From: Brugia malayi
Taxonomy: Eukaryota > Nematoda > Chromadorea > Rhabditida > Onchocercidae
Assembly (NCBI RefSeq): GCF_000002995.4
Contig: NW_025062475.1
Coordinates: 2,418,001 to 2,482,000, forward strand
Length of the DNA: 64,000 nucleotides
Reading direction: 5' to 3'
Part shown: positions 29,888 through 43,387 of the stretch, piece by piece
Position numbering within the stretch: the stretch's first letter is position 1
Layout of the letters: the number at the start of each line of letters is the position of its first letter
Program-made: the position numbers and the translations under genes
The notes under the pieces: model-generated
What the model saw: only the letters and a program-made list of their open reading frames with translations
What the model was told of the DNA's origin: nothing
Database searches by the model: none

Positions 29888-32535
29888 TTAAATTTTAACA
29901 ACGATCATTCCTAAATTTCTCTCTTTTTTGATCTTTTCCTTCATCCAACCATATTTTAGGAAATCAATTTCAGCTAATAAATTAATAATCATTTTAAAAT
30001 CATCTTCTTCTACTTGTAGGCGTTCTCGTAATTCATTTGGATCGGTATATTTGGCCAAATACACAATTGAGCATAAATCTGTTAACTGTGCCATAACATA
30101 CTGAATCAGCGCATAATCAGTAGGAAATGAGTCACTTCGTTTAGATGATAAAAAGTTTAGTAGTTTACCTAAAAATGTTAATAAGAAGCGGCGAATTAAG
30201 CTTTACAATAGCTTAAATAATTACAATGAAGAGAATTGAATGAAAACGATAAAATATATCAACTTACAGAAAATATTTTCCATAAAAATATACCTCTATA
30301 ATTCCTACACTTAAGCCATCGGCCTTCAACGTCGTATACACATAGCATTGCATCTTTTGAATCGTTTACGGTTGTCTTGCGTGGAACACTTTCACCAAAC
30401 AATTGACAATTTTCAGGGCTATAAATTTATTTTTGCAAAAAAGTGAATTGAACTATTAGTGTTTCTTTTTTTTTCTTTTTGTTCAATAAATTTAATGAGA
30501 AGTCGCAATCATATGGTCAGAATTTTTTATATGATTCGAAAGATTTTCAACATTTGATAGATTGGTTATGCTTCAATAAAAATCAAGATTACAATAGTCA
30601 AATCCTACCCTTTATGTCCTGTATTCCATGATGCATTTTGCCTCTGCATAGAAACCCGTAGTAAATTCAATTTTTTAAGTAAGTCTTTACCCAAACTCTT
30701 CCTTTCCTCTATTGACCAAAGCGCTAATTTTTCACCGCTTAGGAGAGCAAATAAAATCTGCAAAAAAAAAAAAAAAAAATGATGAGAACAAAAAGTTCAC
30801 CTTGAATTTTTCGAAAAAAAAAAAATTCTGGCGCAGAAAAGTATCACTTTCTTATCACACCATAATTTAAGTTTACCAGTATCAAAAATTAATTTAAGAT
30901 ACTAAATTCATTATTATCATTCTATCCACTAGCAGATTTTTATTTTTACTCCGTAATTTATTAGCACTAAAAGTCTAATTCATTGAACCATCCCAAAAAG
31001 AACTCAAGAAGTAATATACACTATATCTCTCAAACTGTCCTAATTTTTTATAAAAAGTCTTACCTTATCCAAACCTTCTACAACAGTAGTCAGATTCCTT
31101 GTGTAGTCATTCTCATTCAGAACGTTCCTAAAGTAATATCAATTAAGAAATGTGATCAAATAACCATAGAAAAATATTATTCTTGAAATATCACTCATGA
31201 ATTAATTATATTTATATTTAGAACAAACTAACATAGTTGCAACATTGTTGCTGTCGTTATATAAATTATGATTGTTACGATCTTTCAATTTTAACACTGG
31301 CATTTCAGCGCAAAACAATGTTCCCGTATCATATGACTGGGTAGTTTTGGTAAGTTTTTCATATATTTTTGGAAGAGTCTTAATAAATCCATCATATGTC
31401 TGAAATTCCACAAAAATTTGCTTCATAATTTAGCGAATACAATATAAGTCTATCTAACTCCTATATTTTAAATATAATTCGAATATTAATTCAATCTTTT
31501 ATCCAATATTGATTTCTTTTCTACAACTATTGAGCATATTAAAAATATATATCAGTCGTTTTTTTTTCTTCCTCCCAACCTCACTTTTTTTCATTTCTCA
31601 AATTGTTCAGGCTGCTTCTCGAAAGTCGATAAGATCAATATGTTTAACAGAAATGTTTCATACCACTTCTTTTATCAGATAACACTTTGTTAGACAAGTT
31701 ATAGCTGATATTTTTTGAATAGAACTTCAAAATTTTGCTAAATAAAAAAACTGACACATGGTGTTAGAAATTTCATTTCCTGCAGCGATGCTGGAGGATC
31801 CATAATTAATTGCTCCAAAATCTTAATATCATTATTCACTGAGTCATGTCCATTACAGTACACAGAGTTACATAAAACCTTCTGCACGGCATGATTTTCA
31901 AACCGTTGCAACATACATTTTGCCTGTAAAAATGAAAGATAAAAACAAAAAAAAAAAAAAAAAAAAATCGAAGTGGGATGAAAAAGTATTAACATGTTTA
32001 ATGGAATTTAGTTTAGACATTTTATACTTCATCTTTAGTACAGATAGACAAAGATCAAATTCGTTAATCTCTACCCAAAAAAAAAAAATCTAACTAATAT
32101 GTTTCAAATGAAATAAATAAGACAAAAAAAGTAGTTCAAGCAAAACGAAAAGTAGAAAGGATGTATTTTATACTAAAAAATTTGTAGATAAAAAACTCAG
32201 TTTCTGATGAGATAATATCGGAATAATTTTACACCTGTTATGTTATTTTTTTCTATAACCATTTTCAAGAAAAAGATAAAGCTGCGGTGAAGATAAGAAT
32301 GAGAATTATAGAAAATATAATTTGATTATAAATCTATTCATTTCACACCAAACACAAATAAGCAATATTTTATATCATTTCTTATATTTCAAGATAGAAA
32401 ATTTTGCTAGCGCTTATACGGATGTAGCTTAAAATGAAATAAATATACCTGATCAGATACTGATTGGACTTTAGCCTTAGCATATTTTGACAGTGATGAA
32501 AGGAAATTTTTCTCAGCTGGCGTTTTAATTTCCAT
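29888..32535 (-). CDS. Unrecognised 346-residue intracellular protein
   Basis: Seven exons, all with GT-AG borders and matching phases: 32449-32535, 31756-31923, 31233-31399, 31064-31127, 30609-30757, 30294-30418, 29888-30168. They total 1041 bases with ATG at 32535 and TAA at 29888. No signal peptide or membrane segment. The protein is largely helical in character, with an asparagine-rich linker about residues 130-145. Near the C-terminus a stretch such as ELRERLQVEEDDFKMIINLL followed by FLKYGW resembles the helix-turn-helix and wing of a winged-helix domain; this is a weak impression. I do not recognise a family. It converges on the phospholipase B-like gene from the other strand. Confidence 0.7.
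31943..31966. repeat. Poly-A run in intron 1 of the 346-residue gene
   Basis: A run of A, broken once near its left end, lies just upstream (on the minus strand) of exon 2. On the minus strand it gives a T-rich tract about 20 bases before the CAG acceptor, so it may act as an extended polypyrimidine tract. Confidence 0.4.
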
Positions 32536-33168
32536 TGTTTTAGTTAGATTAACTAATCGAACAAGGTGTGACCTTCAAAATTAACTAGTGCATTATTTTT
32601 TCAACAAGGTTTTTGTTCTTTTCACACTGAAATACGCTAAAACGACTGGATTCTAAAATCAAAATTTATTATATAATTGAAATCAACATTTTACATTTCA
32701 AAGTTTTTCAGGTTTTCACTGAATGATCATCTAAAACAACGAGGAAAAGAAAACGAACTTAAATAAAGTCTGATTGCAAACAAGTAATGGTAAAAACAAG
32801 TGTCGACTTGTCTCAATGAATTCCTTAAATATTGCCACTGTCGGTTTTACAGGTGTTAATAGCGCTAACGATATTGGTCGCTAAAATTAACCGCAAGATA
32901 TATTTTTTAAATTGAATAATTCAATTTAAAAAATGACTTTTATGACTTTTACAATACAGTGAAATATTTATACTTTTGACTAGAAGAAAAGTATGAAATT
33001 TATATGTTGATAAATTTACAAAACTTTTACATACGATATTTCTTTATCCCTTCCTAATTGAAAGACATTAACTGAAAATCTAAAATGATATTACTGAAAC
33101 TTTTACCACCTCATTTCTTCTTCACAGGACAAATTTTATTCATAAAACTTTATAACTATTAGAATTAA
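32536..33168. other. Spacer between two minus-strand genes
   Basis: Contains the presumed promoter of the 346-residue gene and the 3' UTR of the 104-residue gene. No exon seen. Confidence 0.4.
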
Positions 33169-34063
33169 TTATGCAACCTGAAATGCACGAGCGTGCAAAT
33201 CGAGTAAAGTTGAATAATGAACGCATGCGTAAACAGCCATTTGTTGATTGTAAACTATCATACTAGAACCATTAATAACTTCAGCACTCATCAACCAAAG
33301 AGCAACATTATCCATGTCAAGGTGTGGATTATGAAGATGAGCAGGATATGAGTATAATGGTCGTGGCCCTTGTGCCTAGAAAAGCAACGAAAACAAATAA
33401 ACTATATTTTCAGACATGTACTTGTTAATGATTTGCGAAAAAATTTGAATTTCAAAGTCTTACAGAGTATTAAAAACTTCATTTTTTGGTTTATATAAAT
33501 TCCAAAATTTTATTAAATTTTTTTTCTGGTACCACTGTTTTCTAACAGCATTATACTCGTCGTCGCTATGGAATTATAAATGATGAATTTTCTATTATAT
33601 TAAATCTCAGGGTACAAAAAAAAAAAAAAATGAAATGAAACTTAGTATCTGAAAACTTATCTTAATCCAAATAACAGTCAGCAAATCGGATACATTTTTT
33701 AATTAATTCTATTCATAACAAAAAGAAAAAAAAAACAAGAAAAAAAAGATATAAAGACTGTTGTAAGAATTGAATTTTCAATCTCAACTTCATGAAATTG
33801 GTGAAATATTTACAAAATAAAAATTAGAGTATGACAAGGGAAATGAAAAACTTTTCCGGGCAGCAATAAAAAATTTGCAGACATAGCTAGCATAACACTA
33901 ATTATGCATAGCATACTTTTATTTACTATTCAAAAAATATTTTCAAAAGAATAACCTGACAAAATTCAATTACAGTGAAAACAGCCTCCGGACAACAGGT
34001 CATCCGATGCCATGGATCTACACTTCGTTTGCCCCAAATAACGGCGTCATCAATAGTACTCAT
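33169..34063 (-). CDS. Unrecognised 104-residue protein, two exons
   Basis: Exon 33956-34063 (36 codons from ATG at 34063) ends CAG|GTTATT. Exon 33169-33375 (68 codons plus TAA) follows a CTAG acceptor in phase 0. The two frames join cleanly and have no low-complexity bias, unlike chance ORFs nearby. The protein is rich in tryptophan, histidine and cysteine (WHRMTCC near residue 18; DLHARAFQ near the end). It has no signal peptide or membrane segment. I do not recognise a family, though the conserved look of WGKRSVDPWHR suggests a conserved nematode protein. An upstream exon cannot be ruled out. Confidence 0.6.
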
Positions 34064-35038
34064 TTTCTTCATTTCAAATTATTCCCTACAAATTATAATT
34101 TAAACTTTTATGTCTTACAGAACAAAAAGATATTATCATCACTGCAATCTAAAACATGCTACCTCATTCAATTTCATATACATAAATGTAAACAAAATTA
34201 GTAAAATATCACTTTAAAAACATTTATATTCGTTGCCATATACAACTTCTCTTAACAGTATTTCCTTTTTTTTCTTTTTTTTTTTCCACACCAAACAGCT
34301 ATTCTGTGAATATATTGGACAGTAACAATTTGAAGGGTATCTATGTTTGAAATAATTACTTCAACTTTGTTTACTGAGTTTAAATTATCAACCTTCGTCA
34401 CAAAGCAAAACATGAAAGGAAATATCCACATCGGGAAATGTAACTTTCATGAATTGCAAACGCTGAAAAGTCTTGTATAAATTTCAATTTAAAGCTTTTA
34501 TCACAGTAGCAACTCTGATATAAAATAAAATAATGCAAGGAAAAGAAATATACTAACATCTATCACAGCCGCTTTAACAATTATGATATATTTTTTAAAT
34601 TTCAAAGTTTGTTAACAAAAGAAAAGTCTGCAGAAAATTACAACTTAACCAAGATTACTGCCAACTCGATAAAATTTAAAATCACATACCGTATGACAAA
34701 TAAAATCAAAATATAAATAAACAGATGAAGAATACTAGCACAATATTATTTCTACAAGCAAAAAAAAAGCACAGCAAATCAAACGAACAGCAACAAATGA
34801 AAATCATCAAATACGAATTCGTTGGACACATAACATATAAGAAACAAATGAAAACCGTTCTTGAGATAAACACAAAGAATCTTCACTTAACAATTAAACA
34901 TGCAAATAATCAAATTTCATTTAGTTTTTTTTTTCCAGTGAAAAAATAACAAGAACTCAATTTTCTTTGCATTTGTTATATTACTTACAGAGATTATTTT
35001 CTGAATGTTTCAGTTTCAACGCTACAGAAATGATACAA
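34064..35038. other. Spacer upstream of the 104-residue gene
   Basis: AT-rich, no supported exon. It separates the 104-residue gene from the 3' end of the metalloprotease gene on the same strand. Confidence 0.4.
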
Positions 35039-38000
35039 TTACATCTTATTTTCACCTACTTTTATTAAAGGAATGTATGATGAACAAATCACGCAGAATA
35101 CCCGAAAATTATAAGAAAACCGTATAAGAAAAATGAAAAGAAAAAAAATTAAGTTACAAAAAGAAGTAGATGCTGCGCAAGGTTCATCTAACCATAAATC
35201 TCCTACATATTCCGGAATGTTATCTTTATTTGTTTCCTGGCAGTAACCGAATTTGTCATCAACTGAGAAATGCTCTGAATGGCAAATCTCTTCACATGGT
35301 GGACAAATGATCACACCTTCACGTAGCCAACCATTTATGACCTGCAAGTAGCAAGCGAGTAAAAAAAAAAACTTCACTAATTAATTCAAGAGAATGCAAT
35401 ATTAGTTCGAAAGAAGGAAATAAAATTCTTCTAGACCATTCGCTACCTGTTTTAAGGTTGCGGTGAAGAATAATATGAAAAAGTAGCCATTACATTGCAA
35501 ACCGTACGCACAAAACAAAAACAAGAGAGAACTTCTTAAAAAGTATTAATGAACTTAAATACTAAAAATAAAAACAAAATTTAAATATTTGGCCTGAGTG
35601 AGAAAAAAATAATGTATTAATTTAATACTTTTGTGAAAAAGAACCTTTCGAATGTAGACATACTGCCCGGTAAAATAACAAGGATAGAAAAAACTTTCAT
35701 TGAACAAACCAATATTCAAACGACCTTCGCTGCATTCATACTGAAGTATAATATAAAAAATAACAACATAAAATAGTCTGGATGCAATAATCAATCTAAA
35801 TACTTTAAATCCTACCAGTTTTATTCGTACTACTGAATTTGGATTTTAAGCAATCAAGGAGAAATCAAAATCTCCAACTTTGCTAGGAATGCATGAAAAA
35901 TAAAAATTAACCTGATAGCATCCAGCTTTATATTGAAGAAAAGTCCTAATACGACCACATTTTCGCTCAGTCCAAAATGTTGCTAAATCGAAACATTTTG
36001 ACTGATTGCCATACACTTCCATTATTGAATTTGCTTGATTAGGTGTAAAATTCCCATCCAATTCACACCGACTATCACGGCGTTGCGATGAATTTGGTGC
36101 CTTCCATTCAAACTCCTATGTAGAATTCATTGGAATAAAATGAACTAATTGTAATTTTATTATTTGATTATTTAGTGAGTAAGGAAACCACAAAGTTATC
36201 ATTTGAATAAACAATAAGAAATTGGAGATGTTTAATTTCATAATTTAGCATGCTGTGGTAAATATTCCCGAACATATATATGAAGCTACCTTAATCACTC
36301 CTAATTCAGATTTTTTTAAGAGATAAAAAACCTTGTATTGCTTTTAACACAAGTGATCAATTCCTTGCAAAATTTTAAATGTTTTTCAGAGGAAATTACT
36401 TTTACGATAAATGATCTTCACTTGATAATAATCTCAAATAATAAACAAAAAAAAAAATTATGTAGGCAAACCTGGTTATATGGACAATAATCGGCAAGCT
36501 CTACGGATCCACCGTAATATATAGCGTCCTTATTTTTCACTCCATTCAAAGAAGCGAAATTACGATATTCCGTTGGAAGCGGATTTTGGTAAGGTATCTG
36601 AAATTGGAATCTCCAATAATTGAAATGATTCATTAAAAATTTGATATCGGTATTACTTTTACGATAAATGATCTTCACTTGATAAATCTCATATACTAAT
36701 TACTAAAAAAATAAATCGCACTTTAGCTAAAAACTAACTGGTCGTTGACGGCAAACAAAATAAACATACCAAATTACATAAAGCTAACGAATCTCGTTGT
36801 GCTGTACATCGTGCTGTTGCAAGTGAACGCTTCCCATCATGTTTAATTTCGTCGCAAAAAGGTGCTAACAAAAGATCTCTGGAAGTAAAAAATTTATGAA
36901 AACAAATTTTATTTTTTTCATAATATCCTTTATTCGTATAGGCTAGTTAATTTTTATTAATTTTGGTGATCGAGATTCTTGCGGATATTCTTCTCTAGAA
37001 TCTTAGGCTCCTATTTTGATTTATTTGCAAGCTTTATCTCTATAACTTGTTTGTATAGATTGATTTTTACTAATGGTTGCTGTATCAAAACGATTCTTGA
37101 TTCTTTTAAAGTGGAACCTAAAAATCAAGCTGAATATTCTGAAAATTATAGTTAAGCACTGTAACGAAGGGAATGAGAAAACGAAGGAGATGAAACTGTG
37201 TGCTTCAGTTTCCCCTCTCATTCCTTAAAAATAGAAAAGTAAAAAAATCCATTTCTTTTTAAGAATGATAAAAATGAAGCATCACGAACTTCACAAGAAA
37301 CTTAATCAATAACAAGGAGCTAACAGGTAAATTCTAAGGTTGCTGTTGGGATCATGAATTTCTTGGGGAAAGTTTCATTCTTAATAAAGAAATAACTATC
37401 AAAGGAGTGCGAAATAAACGGTGTTTCTCATTCGAAAGACTCACTTTTCTTGTCGATTTCGGATCCATTCACCACAGCTTTTTCTTGCAAACTCACAACC
37501 AAGATGATGACCCCAATGAAGTTCTTCAGCTGCACTAAAATAATTGATTTTCATTTCCAAATTTTTTATGCTTCCATACATCATATCGACGAATCTACTA
37601 AAAATATTTGTATTCTTACAAAAAAGTAGTCAAGTGATACCAGAATGATACGTATGAGTTTTAAAGTTTCTGACTTGAGATCAAATATTTAAGAAAATTC
37701 CCGATACCAAAGAATAAAAAAACTTGAGTGCATTAAAACTATTATAAAATTTCCAAATACGATCCTAAATTCTCATTATACATTAGTCACCAATCTATAT
37801 TGCTATTTCAACCAAACAAAATTTACCTGTAATTTGCTTTGTACCACCCACTATCCTCTAATAATGCAAATGTCAACCGAGAGTATACCGGATTTTGCGT
37901 ATGAGTACCCGTCATTGCTTCATTCTGAAACGTCAATTAAAATTCTGCAAGTTAGACAATTTTAAGCATTATTACATGCAGGTTGATACCCAAAATTAAA

Positions 38001-41000
38001 AATTTGAATAGCTCTTTTTCTGAATAACTTCTTTTTACAAACTGAGCAAATGTTCAAATTACAAAATAATAATTTGACTTTGCAATACAATGTTAATAAA
38101 AATGAAGGAATTACATTGAAAAATGATCGAAAAAATTTAAAAATTTCAGAGCATAAAAAAAGTTTAAAGCATACAAAACATTTAAAATACTAAACATAAA
38201 AAAATTTCAAAAGAATCTTAATTCTGGAATTTTTTTTTTTTAATTCATACTTCAAATATGCATAATATTTCATATCTATAAATTTACTTCAAAAAGGCGC
38301 TTTTCCCAATGTGTAAAAGCAGTACCATCACCACCCTGATTCTCTAACTCAGCTCCTTCCAAATCTGAACAATTAAAATGTCGTCGAGCTTCTTGTTGTA
38401 CACGCGGAGTTACCATTATGTGTACTGGATGTGGTATCTATTTAAAAAAAAAGTCTTATTCACTTGAGAATATTATAAGTATATGTCAGCAATTAATTAA
38501 TCAATTAATTAACTAATTAATCAATCAACTAATTAACTAATCACTGCCAATCCTTTACAGTTATGGTCCATATGGTCATAATATTACTATACCATTATGC
38601 AACTTTATAGTCTCAAACTTTATTTTTATTTTTTTTTTTAACTTTTATCTTTTTACCATTCCTTCTGCTGTCCACCAATCATTCCGTATAATTGTTTGAA
38701 TGGTATTCGAATCCCAGTTGTAGTATCCGCGATCTTTGTTCAACGAAATTGGTTTATTGTAACGATTTCGTTGTGTTCGTGGTTTGCCATTATCATCACG
38801 AAAGAATGCATATAATCCAGCAGAAAATCCTAATGCATGTAAAATTTCATGTTTTACCGTTGAAAGTAATACTTCACGATCGTGTAATGCAGTTGAAAGC
38901 GCATTTGGACATAAATTAACATGTCCAGCAATTGGTCTATAATTTTAAAAATTCTTTTAATAAATCACTGAAAATAGAAATTAGATAGTTATATTGAATA
39001 AATAGTTTAATATAATCAAATAATTTAGCATTAATAGTATATCAAATTTTTATTTCTTAAAATTAGTTGAAATAATTATATAAATTTGAAAAATTTTTGT
39101 ACTCTTATTTTAATTTATTTTACTCTTTTCATCTCGAAATTTAAATTTTCTACTGCTTATATATAGAGAGAGACATTTATTAAATCATTTAAATTTAGTT
39201 GACAAAAAAGCAAAATGACCTATCAAGGTCAGCTTCTTGTTGACAATGTGCTGCATATGCTACTGTATCAATATTTTTACAACGTTGTGATAGTACCGCT
39301 GAAACATAAAGGAGAAAATCAGTATTTGGTATACCAATTCCATCGGGAGGTCCAATAATACCACAATTTCGAGATTCTGGTGATGTGCAATAACGACATT
39401 GCTAGAAATAATAACCACTATAAAATATATTATAATTAATTTAATTAAATTTATGTGCTAAAATCTCAAAAATCATTTTCGAAATTGTAATATATTTTTT
39501 TCTTATCAAAATAAAAGAAAAAAAAATGATAATAAACAAATAAATGAAATTAGAAAAGTAATTAAATTAGTAAATGGATTATATAATATAAAAAAAAAAG
39601 ACAAATAAGCAAATGGGAGAAACAATTAGTAAATGGATTATGCAATATAAACTTTCACATTAAACGATCAATTAATACAACTGTCTTTTCAAATAATTAT
39701 GAACACTCCTATTTTAATGATACAGATTAAAATTAATTATAATCAAATCATATCAATAAAAAGCCTTGTTGCATTAATCATAATCAAATCTTATCAATAA
39801 AAAACCTTGTTGCATTAATCATAATCAAATCTTATCAATAAAAAACCTTGTTGCATTAATCATAATCAGATCTTATCAATAAAAAACCTTGTTGCATTAA
39901 TCATAATCAAATCTTATCAATAAAAAACCTTGTTGCATTAATCATAATCAAATCTTATCAATAAAAAGCCTTGTTGCATTAATCATAATCAAATCTTATC
40001 AATAAAAAACCTTGTTGCATTAATCATAATCAAATCTTATCAATAAAAAACCTTGTTGCATTAATCATAATCAAATCTTATCAATAAAAAACCTTGTTGC
40101 ATTAATCATAATCAGATCTTATCAATAAAAAACCTTGTTGCATTAATCATAATCAAATCTTATCAATAAAAAACCTTGTTGCATTAATCATAATCAAATC
40201 TTATCAATAAAAAACCTTGTTGCATTAATCATAATCAAATCTTATCAACAAAAACTTTTACTTGTATTTAAAATTAATTATAATCAAGTCTTATCAACTA
40301 ACATATAAATGTTCATCTGGAATAATCACTTCACCACAACTTGTCTCATTTTTACAGCCTAGCACACATGATTGTCGTTTCTCATAAGTACGCATATAAT
40401 ATAAATTTGATACACATTTTCTGAAAATAAAAAAAAAAAGAACAATTTCATTCTGAAACAAAACTTTTAATTGCAAAACACTCATTTTAATTAATTCTAA
40501 TCCTCAAACAATTCCATTTTCTTTTTCATTTCTAATTTGATTACTATTCTGTCTCACTTCTTTTTTTTCCTTTTAATTAAACAATTTTAGTTGTCCGTAC
40601 TAAACTTTTACAAAATTTTTAATTTAATATCAGAGTATATTAAAAATATGAGATATACTTTTGTTGTATTTTATTTTTTATATATAATGATGATAAAAAC
40701 TGTCATTTTTTTTTTTTTAATTCTTCATAAGTTTTTGAATTCAATAAAATATTCATTGGAATAAACAAAAAAAAAAGAAAAAAAATCTCCAATAGGAAAA
40801 TAAAAGAAAATTATAAATAGTATAATTCATCCTCTCTTTTTTTTTTTCATTCTCTATTTCAAATTTAATTGTTTATTTCATTTAATTTTAAATTTAAATT
40901 AATGAATACATTCACAAATATTTATATGTCGGAAGTTATTCTGAAACAAATTTAAGTTAATTTCAATTTTTTTTTCAGATTACAGTATTCCTACTAAGTA

Positions 41001-43387
41001 CTTTAAAAAAAAAAAAAAATGAAATAAAATAATCTACCTATTAAGTCGTATTGGTATTGCTGCCGGACGTACTGCTAATGCAGTTTGCCAGTAATTCACT
41101 GCTTCCGGTAATAATGATGTCTGCAAAATAAATTTATGCTAAAATAATTAATTATATTGTAAACAAATATCTGAAAATTTATTTCAACTATAACTCAAAA
41201 AATATTACACTATCTTATCTCTATCTTTTATTATTAACAATATATTAATATTGTTAAACTTATAATAACTAAGAAATTTTCTTAATTTACAATCAAAATA
41301 TTTCACTTTTAGTAACAAAATATGAAAAAAGATAATAAAGTATAGATCGATTACAGCATGCAAAATTTAATATTTTGATAATATCTCCACAAATAATTAA
41401 TTACAAAAACAAACTCTAATTTTTTTTTTTTTTTAGAAACGTAAAATTCTACTAAATGACCCTTTTTTTTTTTCTCATTTGTATTTGAGAGCATAAATTT
41501 TTCATTACTGAAAAAAAGACCGCACAAAATGAGGGCAAAAAAGGACGAAAGGATGGTAAATGATTCCTACCCAAATTACTGGAACTCACAAATTTCAATT
41601 TATTACTTGAATTCTTTCAAGATTTTATCTTAAAAATGATAGATCGATTAAAAACTATCTTAATGGTATGGAATAGACATAATGCTATTACAGAAAATTA
41701 AAAAAAAAAGAAAAAAAGTTAAGTGAAATCTTTCGATAGTTAAGTGAAGGAGAAAGAAAAAAAGTTATTTTGACATTTTCCTAACATTTAAAATTTTAAA
41801 AAAGTGTAAATTTGTTAATTTGTATAGTTGCAAAAGAAAAAATAATGTATGTTCTTTCAATGCTATACAATAAAACTTTTTAAATTTTCAAATTTGAATT
41901 GTTATCTTTGCATTCATCAAAATTGACATTAATGAAAAAAAAAAAAAAGTCTACGCATTTTTGTAATTTTAATTTGAGAAAGATTCAGAAAAAAAAAGTT
42001 ACTAAAAAGATGTCTTAATTTAACAACAACAAAGTAATAAAAGTTAAGGTAACAAGTAATAAAAGGTAAAAAGTAACAAAAAAAAAAAAAGCCTAAATAG
42101 CAATTATTGAATTAATTTTGAAACTTACATTTACAAATAATTGTATGTTTGTTGTTAATCTGAAATAAGAAACAATCTAATGATTTGAAATAATGAAATC
42201 TTTTCTTCTTTTTTCTTTTTCTTTTATTCATTTCAATTTTTGCTTAAATGAAGTAATCAGTCAGTAAATTTCCTTTTTTTTTTAAAAAAAATAGTAAATT
42301 AGCTTAAAAGAATGGACTCATTTGCCTTCTACGCATTTTAAATTACACACATTGAATTTGAAAATATGAAACAAAAAATTGATGTAAATTGCTTCGTGTT
42401 AAACTTTTCAAAAATATTAAATATTACTGAGTAATAAAAAATATTTTCGAAAATTTTAAAAACAAATTATAAACAAACAGACATATGTTAGTTAGAAAAT
42501 AAATCATAATTAATTCTAACAGAATGTAATTAACTCAATGATTCCATTCCATAGAACAATTATAAAAGATAATTTTGATAAGATATCAATTCTCGGATAA
42601 TTTGAAAATTAACAAATATTCATTATTAAGATTATTAGTATAACTTACTTGTCAATGCTAATTTTATCATAATGAAGATGAATTCTTAATGGTTGGAAGA
42701 GATCATTATTTACGTTATTCACGTTATTTACGTTACGTATCTTTCGAACACTTCCATCACCATCATTTTTCGTATTATTTTCCATAAAATCAACATCAAG
42801 CGGTACATCAAAAATAATATCATTGACACTTGGTACCTAACAAAAAAAAAAAAAAAAAGCAAATAATAATTATAATAATAACCATTTATAATCTGAAAAT
42901 ACTCAGTAATATTTTAATTTAGCCTATAATCAATAGTTAATTTTTGATTAAACATTAATTACACTCTCATTAATCATAATTCTCATTTGATTAATTATAG
43001 GATTAATTAATCTAAGCTTCTAAAATAAATTCTCATTATTTCCGCTCTAATAATATTAACTAATTGCATCTTTTTTTCTCCTTAAAAATTTGAAAAAAGA
43101 AGAAAAAAAAAATTCATAATTAATATTATTATTGATAAAGTAAACAAATCTTTAAATACCTTATATGAACATAGAGCAGCATTTGTTGTTAAAATTATTG
43201 TTGAAAATATCAACCATAATAATATAATCAAATTTGGATAAATAATAATTAAAAAAGAATTAATATGAAAATTAATTTCATATTCTTCTTCTTCCTCCTT
43301 TCGACGTTGTTGCTGTTGTTGTTGTTGTTGTTTTGGTGTAGATTTATTAATTAATTGTATACAATAATCATTAAAAATATCAACCAT
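35039..43387 (-). CDS. Leishmanolysin-like zinc metalloprotease (peptidase family M8, invadolysin type)
   Basis: Fifteen phase-consistent exons give 761 residues: 43160-43387, 42649-42836, 42129-42159, 41038-41120, 40303-40420, 39220-39401, 38657-38936, 38288-38437, 37827-37924, 37445-37534, 36770-36878, 36472-36597, 35912-36115, 35645-35740, 35039-35341. The zinc site is complete: HEILH at residues 306-310 with third ligand His413 in THWEKR, and the Met-turn MTG at 424-426. Many paired cysteines follow, as in the family. The N-terminus has a glutamine run and a glutamate run (residues 20-37) before a hydrophobic segment (about 44-70); the C-terminus has another hydrophobic stretch ([15 protein letters not shown]). 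Such proteases act at membranes in adhesion and migration; the substrate here is unknown. The first exon is the least certain, because the poly-Q/E head before the signal-anchor is odd for a secreted protease. Confidence 0.88.
39736..40252. repeat. 41-bp minisatellite, about 12 copies
   Basis: Twelve near-identical head-to-tail copies of a 41-base unit containing CCTTGTTGCATTAATCATAA, plus a partial thirteenth at the right. Copies differ by single bases (for example GCCTTG for ACCTTG, CAGATC for CAAATC). The array lies inside intron 5 of the metalloprotease gene, about 50 bases from exon 5. Confidence 0.95.
43267..43333 (-). repeat. Glutamine- and glutamate-coding trinucleotide repeats in metalloprotease exon 1
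   Basis: On the coding strand a run of CAA/CAG codons gives eight or more glutamines, followed after RRK by five glutamates from GAG/GAA codons. This is prone to length change. Confidence 0.8.

Noticed and set aside
39736..40252. Regular 41-bp repeats that could suggest a CRISPR array
   Set aside because: The copies are directly adjacent with no unique spacers, lie in a nematode intron and have no cas genes; this is a minisatellite.
29888..43387. The three minus-strand genes as an operon
   Set aside because: Spacers of about 630 and 980 bases are larger than the 100-300 typical of nematode operons, and I see no clear SL2-type intercistronic signal.
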